A DNA stretch of 64,000 nucleotides from Sphingobacterium paucimobilis HER1398 (GTDB taxonomy: Bacteria > Bacteroidota > Bacteroidia > Sphingobacteriales > Sphingobacteriaceae): assembly GCF_000416985.1 (NCBI RefSeq), contig NZ_ATDL01000014.1:124001-188000 (forward strand), read 5' to 3'. The translations under genes and the position numbers were made by a program. Of the stretch, positions 58,944 to 64,000 are shown piece by piece. Numbering within the stretch: position 1 is the stretch's first letter; each line of letters begins with the position of its first letter. Below the pieces are notes generated by a model, which searched no databases, was not told the origin of the DNA, and saw only the letters and a program-made list of their open reading frames with translations.

Positions 58944-60089
58944 ATGGCTTATAAGTTTGCAACCCGTGCTATACATGCCGGACAGGAAGCAGATCCTGCC
59001 ACTGGAGCTATTATGACTCCTATATATCAGACATCCACCTATAAGCAGCCGTATCCAGGAGAGCATAAGGGATTTGAATACTCGCGGGGAACGAATCCGA
59101 CGAGGAAGGCTCTAGAGGATTGTTTGGCGTCGCTAGAAAATGGTAAGTATGGTCTAGCCTTTGCATCGGGGATGGCTGCCACGGATTGTGTGTTACGTCT
59201 GTTAAAACCAGGTGATGAGGTATTGACCGGTGATGATCTGTATGGTGGGTCTTATCGTATTTTTACCAAGGTGTATGCTGATTATGGAATTCATTTTCGT
59301 TTTGTCGATACTACGGATGTGGAGGCTATAAGGCAAGCAATTACGGAAAGAACGAAGTTAATATGGATTGAGACGCCTACCAACCCTACCTTGCAGTTGG
59401 CAGATCTGGAGGCCATTGGTCGTATTGCTAAGGCTACTTCTGTATATTATGTGGTTGATAATACATTTGCGTCACCTTATTTGCAGAACCCATTGGATAT
59501 GGGGGCTGATATCGTAATGCATTCTGCTACAAAGTACATTAATGGACATTCGGATGTTGTAATGGGGGCTTTGATCATGAATGATGAAGTACTCTACAAG
59601 CGGTTGCGTTTTTATTATAATACCTGTGGTGGGACGCCTGGCCCTCAAGACTGCTTTTTAGCCTTGCGCGGTATAAAAACGCTTTACTTGCGTATGCGTG
59701 CACATTGCGAAAATGCTAGAAAAGTGGCCGAGTTCCTGAAAGATCATCCTAAGATAGAAACTATTTATTGGCCAGGATTCGAAACGCATAAGGGACATGA
59801 GATTGCGAAAAGGCAGATGCGGGATTTTGGTGCGGTGGTTTCTATTGTGCTACGGGATGCCGATTTGGAGGAGACATTTCGTATCGCTTCTAGGTTTAAG
59901 CTATTTTCGATCGCAGAGTCATTAGGAGGGGTGGAGTCGATGGTTAATCATTCGGCGACAATGTCCCATGGTTCTATGACCAACGAAGAGCGTCTGCGTG
60001 TAGGTGTGGTTGATAATATGTTACGGCTTTCTGTCGGTATTGAAGATGCCGATGATTTGATTGCCGATTTAAAGCAAGCGTTGAGGTAG
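58944..60089 (+). CDS. Trans-sulfuration PLP enzyme, cystathionine gamma-synthase/lyase type
   Basis: 381 residues from the ATG at 58944 (a TTG at 58935 is less likely). Cys/Met metabolism PLP family: FATRAIHAGQEADPATGAIM, the signature YSRGTNPTRKALEDC and the PLP lysine in MHSATKYINGHSDVVMG. C-terminal ESLGGVESMVNHSATMSH contains the substrate-binding serine and arginine area. Whether it synthesises cystathionine from O-acylhomoserine or splits it cannot be read from the sequence. One base separates it from the next gene. Confidence 0.9.
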   Translation: MAYKFATRAIHAGQEADPATGAIMTPIYQTSTYKQPYPGEHKGFEYSRGTNPTRKALEDCLASLENGKYGLAFASGMAATDCVLRLLKPGDEVLTGDDLYGGSYRIFTKVYADYGIHFRFVDTTDVEAIRQAITERTKLIWIETPTNPTLQLADLEAIGRIAKATSVYYVVDNTFASPYLQNPLDMGADIVMHSATKYINGHSDVVMGALIMNDEVLYKRLRFYYNTCGGTPGPQDCFLALRGIKTLYLRMRAHCENARKVAEFLKDHPKIETIYWPGFETHKGHEIAKRQMRDFGAVVSIVLRDADLEETFRIASRFKLFSIAESLGGVESMVNHSATMSHGSMTNEERLRVGVVDNMLRLSVGIEDADDLIADLKQALR

Positions 60090-60090
60090 T

Positions 60091-60870
60091 ATGGGGAGTT
60101 TTAACCTGAAGGAATTTCTTGATAACAAGGTGGATGAGTATAATCGTCCGGATTTTATAGAAAATGACCCGATATTGATTCCTCATCTTTTTAGTGATAA
60201 AAAGGATATCGAAATCATGGGTTTTATTGCTGCTATCTTGGCGTGGGGACAGCGGAAGACTATTATTAATAAATGTAAAGAACTAATCGACAGGATGGAT
60301 GGTACACCTTATGATTTTATACGAAATCATAAGGATACTGATCTCAAGAGCTTGTTGGGATTTAAGCATCGTACTTTTAATGATACGGATCTGCTTTACT
60401 TTGTTGCTTTCTTTAGGCATCATTATATGGAATCTGATTCGTTGGAGGATGCTTTTTTGATAGGGCAGGAAGCGGGATATCCGTTGATCGACATTGAGAT
60501 AGCATTAAATAGGTTTAAGGCTTATTTTTTTTCTTTAGCGGATTATCCCACACGTACGAGAAAACACGTGAGCTCGCCCTTCCAAAAGTCGACTTGTAAG
60601 CGGCTAAATATGTTTTTGCGCTGGATGGTGCGTCGTGACGAGCAGGGAGTAGATTTTGGTATATGGAAGCGAATATCTCCAGCTCAGTTGGTGTGTCCTT
60701 GTGATGTGCATGTGGAGCGCGTAGCGCGTAAGTTTGGATTAATCACTTTAGATAAGGTCAATTGGAAGACGGCCCTAGAACTGACGGAGAATCTTTTGAT
60801 CCTAGATCCGAATGATCCCGTGAAATATGATTTTGCCCTGTTTGGATTGGGGGTGGAACGAGAAATGTAA
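60091..60870 (+). CDS. TIGR02757 (DUF2400) family protein
   Basis: 259 residues. The family phrases YNRPDFIENDPILIPHLFSDKKDIEIMGFIAAILAWGQRKTI (in parts), SPFQKSTCKRLNMFLRWMVR and LVCPCDVHVERVARKFGL identify it as TIGR02757, a HhH-related, DNA-glycosylase-like family with unknown reaction, common in Bacteroidota. The start ATG follows the previous stop by one base, so it is co-translated with the trans-sulfuration gene, though no functional tie is known. Confidence 0.88.
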   Translation: MGSFNLKEFLDNKVDEYNRPDFIENDPILIPHLFSDKKDIEIMGFIAAILAWGQRKTIINKCKELIDRMDGTPYDFIRNHKDTDLKSLLGFKHRTFNDTDLLYFVAFFRHHYMESDSLEDAFLIGQEAGYPLIDIEIALNRFKAYFFSLADYPTRTRKHVSSPFQKSTCKRLNMFLRWMVRRDEQGVDFGIWKRISPAQLVCPCDVHVERVARKFGLITLDKVNWKTALELTENLLILDPNDPVKYDFALFGLGVEREM

Positions 60871-60888
60871 TCGTTTGTGAGAGAATAT

Positions 60889-61320
60889 TTACAACATCTT
60901 AAACATTTCACGATGTGGTCCTATTCCTGGGATATCAAATTCGTCGGACATGTACTCAAATCCTAAGGCTTCGTAAAAGGGAAAAGCGATTACTCTTGCA
61001 TTGAACCATAGGTATTCTATGTGGAGCTGCGAGCGGAGATGTTCCATCGCTGCTCCCAGTAATTGGGCAGCATATCCTTTCCGTCTTCCTTCGGGAGCGG
61101 TGGCCATCCCACGCAATCTATATGCTGATTTCGGAAGTTTACCGTGGTTCTCTTGCATACAGGTAAGTATACATACTAGGTCGTCTCCCTCGTAATATCC
61201 CATGTGAAATGTTGTTGGATATAGGTCATGATCAAACATACATTCGGTAGTAGGAAGGCTACCTCGAAGTACAAGAGATCGTAGCTGTAGAGTCTGCTCT
61301 GCTGTTATAAAACGAATCAC
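60889..61320 (-). CDS. GNAT-family N-acetyltransferase
   Basis: 143 residues. The acetyl-CoA-binding loop RLRGMATAPEGRRKGYAAQL (R/Q-x-x-G-x-G/A type) and the C-terminal ARVIAFPFYEALGFEYMSDEF are standard for GNAT enzymes; the substrate is unknown. The start codon is GTG at 61320, overlapping the gapA stop in GTGA, which means that its translation is probably coupled to gapA. The ORF has no other start nearby. Confidence 0.85.
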   Translation of the reverse strand: MIRFITAEQTLQLRSLVLRGSLPTTECMFDHDLYPTTFHMGYYEGDDLVCILTCMQENHGKLPKSAYRLRGMATAPEGRRKGYAAQLLGAAMEHLRSQLHIEYLWFNARVIAFPFYEALGFEYMSDEFDIPGIGPHREMFKML

Positions 61321-62315
61321 AGTTTGCTTATTTTGTCCAATATATCTACTAATCTGTTGGAATATCCAAACTCATTGTCGTACCAACCTACTACTTTGAC
61401 CAAGCCTCCGACAATGGAGGTCAGCTGAGCGTCAAATACGCAAGAATAGGGGTTGTTTATAATATCAACGGATACAATAGGATCTTCTGTATAGTATAAT
61501 ACTTGTTTGAGATCCCCTGCAGCAGCAGCTTTGAACTTTTCGTTGATCTCCGCAACAGTAGTTTTTTTCTTGAGTGTACAAGTGAAATCAGTTAATGAAC
61601 CATTCAATACAGGAACGCGTATGCCAGCTCCGCCTAGTTTTCCTTCTAAATGTGGAAAGACATTGGTAATGGCTTTAGCTGCTCCTGTGCTGGTTGGTAT
61701 GATGGATGAGGAGGCAGCTCTTGCTCTGCGCAAATCTCGATGAGGAGCGTCATGTAGGTTTTGGTCTCCAGTCATCGAGTGGACGGTGGTAATATAGCCA
61801 TCTTCAATTTGCCAGTTTTCGTCGAGGATCTTTACTAAAGGTGCTACATTGTTTGTGGTACAGGAAGCGTTAGAGAAAACAGGAGCTCGCCAATCAAAAT
61901 CTATATCGTTTATCCCTAATACTACGGTAGGTACATCCTTGTCTGAAGATGGAGCAGAAATAATTACTTGTTTGGCTCCAGCATCAAGGTGTAGGCTCGC
62001 TTTGTCACGAGAGGTGAAAAAACCTGTGGATTCTACAACTATATCAATTTGCAAATCGGACCAAGGTAGCTCCACAGGATTTTTTTTGTTGAGTATCGTT
62101 ATTTTCTTCCCGTTTACATTCAGAAAATCTTCGCCATGGGTTATTTCTCCTGGAAAGGGGCCATGTACTGAATCGTATTTCAATAGATGGGCTAGCGTAG
62201 CGGGGTCTGTCAGATCATTGATTGCTACAATGTTGATGTTAGGAATCTGACGAACCAGTAGGTTGCGTAAGGTATGTCTACCTATGCGACCAAAGCCATT
62301 TATTGCTATTTTCAT
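61317..62315 (-). CDS. gap: Glyceraldehyde-3-phosphate dehydrogenase, type I
   Basis: 332 residues. NAD-binding start KIAINGFGRIGRHTLRNLL; catalytic cysteine in SNASCTTNNVAPLVK (about residue 153) with the conserved His in a later strand; the phrase HSMTGDQNLHDAPHRDLRRARA and the end WYDNEFGYSNRLVDIL. Central glycolytic enzyme, oxidising glyceraldehyde-3-phosphate to 1,3-bisphosphoglycerate. It overlaps the GNAT gene by four bases. Confidence 0.96.
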   Translation of the reverse strand: MKIAINGFGRIGRHTLRNLLVRQIPNINIVAINDLTDPATLAHLLKYDSVHGPFPGEITHGEDFLNVNGKKITILNKKNPVELPWSDLQIDIVVESTGFFTSRDKASLHLDAGAKQVIISAPSSDKDVPTVVLGINDIDFDWRAPVFSNASCTTNNVAPLVKILDENWQIEDGYITTVHSMTGDQNLHDAPHRDLRRARAASSSIIPTSTGAAKAITNVFPHLEGKLGGAGIRVPVLNGSLTDFTCTLKKKTTVAEINEKFKAAAAGDLKQVLYYTEDPIVSVDIINNPYSCVFDAQLTSIVGGLVKVVGWYDNEFGYSNRLVDILDKISKL

Positions 62316-62456
62316 ATGTAAATTATATGTTTTTCAAAGGCCATCAATTTGTCCCAATTTGTCGAGATGGAATATCCAAGCTGTTTTTATTGGCGCTTGT
62401 GCATCCAATGTTAGATGGATATTTCATGATGGATATAACTTGTTGTGTCGAGCTTA

Positions 62457-63101
62457 TTATTTTGTGTAGGCTGCTATTATTTCATTGATGTTTTTGTCAC
62501 CATCCCAATGTGTCTGTAGTTTATTGTCTTTCCCATAGACATAGTTAGCAGGGAATTGTCCTGGGACATGGAATTTTTGTATGAATTCCTGATTTCTGTC
62601 GTACAGCACCTCAACGTTGGGTTTGCCAACTAATTCTTTGGCAAATGTTTCTAAGAAAGAAGCCATCAATGCTGGGTCGTTCATGGAAACAAAGTATATA
62701 TTGACACCTTTAATCCGGTCGTAGTTTTTTCCTAATGCTGCTGCCTCTGTTCTGCAGTGGGAACATCCCGGGTCAAAAAGAATGAAAACTGTTTTTTTTC
62801 CTGTAGGGATATCGCTATTCGTAAATGAAATACCTGATTTTACTTTATAAAAAGTAAAGGCCGGAATCTGTGCTATAGGATCGCCTTGAGCAAGATTGCT
62901 CATGTTGCTTTCGGGAGTTTGAGGGGCTGCACTATTGGTATTATGTTCATGCGCACTATGATCGTGACCGCTGTGATCGTGACCTTGATGGGCGTCCGCT
63001 TCTGTTTTGGTTTTTTCCGTATTACTTGGGGTATTAGAGCAACTGGATAACCCCAACGATACGCTTACAATAAGATAAGCTGGTATAATCATTTTCTTCA
63101 T
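62457..63101 (-). CDS. Thioredoxin-like lipoprotein with His-rich tail
   Basis: 214 residues. Lipobox (VSLGLSSCSNTP), then a spacer rich in charged residues with AHQGHDHSGHDHSAHEHN (HxH-type, about residues 38-55) and a thioredoxin/AhpC-TSA domain from about 75, with the redox pair in FDPGCSHCRTEA (CSHC) and the cis-proline in GQFPANYVY. It is anchored in the inner or outer membrane facing the periplasm and would be a disulfide reductase or resolvase. The His cluster could bind Cu, Ni or Zn, so delivery of a metal or protection against it is possible. It is followed by a 140-bp gap and the gapA start. Confidence 0.82.
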   Translation of the reverse strand: MKKMIIPAYLIVSVSLGLSSCSNTPSNTEKTKTEADAHQGHDHSGHDHSAHEHNTNSAAPQTPESNMSNLAQGDPIAQIPAFTFYKVKSGISFTNSDIPTGKKTVFILFDPGCSHCRTEAAALGKNYDRIKGVNIYFVSMNDPALMASFLETFAKELVGKPNVEVLYDRNQEFIQKFHVPGQFPANYVYGKDNKLQTHWDGDKNINEIIAAYTK

Positions 63102-63210
63102 ACGTTTGTTTTTTGTCCTTACAAACTTAGATAAAATGCTTTGTATTTAGCGAATGCCTATAGGAAAAAACTGTGAATCTGACGTTGTTATGTTGAATCT
63201 AATAGACATA

Positions 63211-63240
63211 AAAAAAGGCTATCATTCGATAGCCTTTTTT
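63211..63240 (-). terminator. Terminator of the SecF gene
   Basis: AAAAAAGGCTATC, loop ATTC, GATAGCCTTTTTT, 13-bp perfect stem with T tracts on both strands; it lies directly after the secF stop. Confidence 0.9.
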
Positions 63241-63259
63241 TATAATATCTGATGACAGA

Positions 63260-64000
63260 TTAAGGTGTCACTACTTTTACTTTTTCCTCAGCTGGCTTAG
63301 CAATTGCTTTGTCTTTACCTAAGTCATATACTGTAGGAGCCGCTAGTACAATCGAAGAGTATGTACCTACGACAATACCGATCAGGATCGCAAAAGAGAA
63401 ACCTCTGATAACCTCTCCACCGAATACGAACAATACTGCTAGTACGAAGATAATTGTTAATGAAGTAATAATTGTACGGCTCAATGTGGTATTGATTGCT
63501 TGATTTACAACATCTCCAAAGTATTTATTCATACCTTTTGACTTGCTTACATCTTCACGTATACGGTCAAATACAACTACTGTATCATTGACCGAATAGG
63601 CCAGTACAGTAAGGAATGCCGCTACAAAGTGCTGGTCAATATCCAATGAGAATGGAACAATGCCATCTAATATAGAGAATAGACCTAATAGAATAATACC
63701 ATCATGTATCGTTGCGACAGCTGCACCCACTGAATATTGCCATTTGTGGAAACGCACTAAGATATAAGCTGCAATAATCAATACAGAAAGTATACTAGAC
63801 CAGGCTGCTCTTCCTTTAATATCTGATGCAATAGATGGCCCTACCTTTTGAGAAGAAAGGATTTCGTATTTATTTCCTTGCTCTTTGGATAGACCTTCAT
63901 TTAATTTTGCTAATACTTCCGCATCAGCTTCATCCGAAGTTTCTGTGATATGATAAGTTGTTGTTACACGAACCTGGTTCTCACTACCAAATGTTTTTAC
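63260..64000 (-). CDS. Protein translocase subunit SecF part (probably SecDF fusion), C-terminal fragment
   Basis: The reading frame is open from the right edge to the stop at 63260, so only 246 residues are seen. They contain the periplasmic end (VRVTTTYHITETSDEADAEV), then the SecF transmembrane block: GRAAWSSILSVLIIAAYILV, FHKWQYSVGAAVATIHDGI, SVNDTVVVFDRIREDVSKS with the D/R pair of the proton path, and AILIGIVVGTYSSIVLAAPT. SecDF pulls preproteins out of the SecYEG channel with proton-motive force. In Bacteroidota SecD and SecF are usually fused into a SecDF protein of about 1000 residues; the rest lies beyond the window. Confidence 0.92.
   Translation of the reverse strand, partial: VKTFGSENQVRVTTTYHITETSDEADAEVLAKLNEGLSKEQGNKYEILSSQKVGPSIASDIKGRAAWSSILSVLIIAAYILVRFHKWQYSVGAAVATIHDGIILLGLFSILDGIVPFSLDIDQHFVAAFLTVLAYSVNDTVVVFDRIREDVSKSKGMNKYFGDVVNQAINTTLSRTIITSLTIIFVLAVLFVFGGEVIRGFSFAILIGIVVGTYSSIVLAAPTVYDLGKDKAIAKPAEEKVKVVTP

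Overview
The window is chromosomal DNA of a Bacteroidota bacterium, most likely a Sphingobacterium-like member of the Sphingobacteriaceae (inferred from gene content only). The signs are two SusC/SusD outer-membrane uptake pairs, a FecI/FecR-type sigma/anti-sigma pair, many lipoproteins with a short SusD-type lipobox, a RemB/Wzi-like outer-membrane protein, ProS of the archaeal/eukaryal type, few clear Shine-Dalgarno sequences, and promoter elements of the Bacteroidota form TTTG-N19-21-TAnnTTTG. No rRNA, tRNA, CRISPR array, integrase or transposase was recognised.

Layout. 1-2157: an NDH-2 fragment and a marR-FNR-ferredoxin operon. 2271-12945: a SusCD uptake locus read leftwards, in order sigma factor, FecR, SusC with STN domain, SusD, an HExxH metallohydrolase lipoprotein and a DUF4302-like lipoprotein, ended by a strong terminator. 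13086-20146: accessory region with an orphan DUF6266-like gene, an XRE repressor divergent from a five- or six-gene operon (duplicated HEPN protein, possible 37-residue ORF, two pairs of tandem paralogues) and a secreted repeat protein. 20162-37853: housekeeping genes (acyl-ACP desaturase, SufS/SufE, MurI, GH125 mannosidase, RemB-like protein, AroQ, Bcr-type exporter, Lgt, M42 peptidase, DUF3467, GNAT-nitrilase fusion, AsnA, HesB/IscA, IscS-like desulfurase, MscS).

38098-53327 is one coherent metabolic locus: GlpT-type permease, GlpQ, a calcineurin-like phosphoesterase lipoprotein, a DUF5689 lipoprotein, SusD and SusC, then GlpF, GlpK and GlpD, with a divergent DeoR-family regulator (GlpR-like). 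The inferred pathway is capture of a glycerophosphodiester or related phosphorylated polyol at the outer membrane, hydrolysis by the two phosphodiesterases, import of glycerol-3-phosphate or glycerol, and oxidation to dihydroxyacetone phosphate.

53341-64000: a FadL-like outer-membrane protein, a low-complexity Gly/Tyr/Ser lipoprotein, ProS, an SDR-cystathionine gamma-synthase-TIGR02757 operon, GapA with an overlapping GNAT gene, a His-rich thioredoxin-like lipoprotein and the 3' part of secDF/secF.

The most unusual items are the repressor-controlled HEPN operon, the SusCD-Glp locus, a repeated C-terminal module shared by two lipoproteins of the first SusCD locus, octamer tandem repeats with an 8-bp period in three intercistronic spacers, and a nested inverted-repeat element in front of sufS. 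All functions are inferred from sequence by eye; no database search was run.
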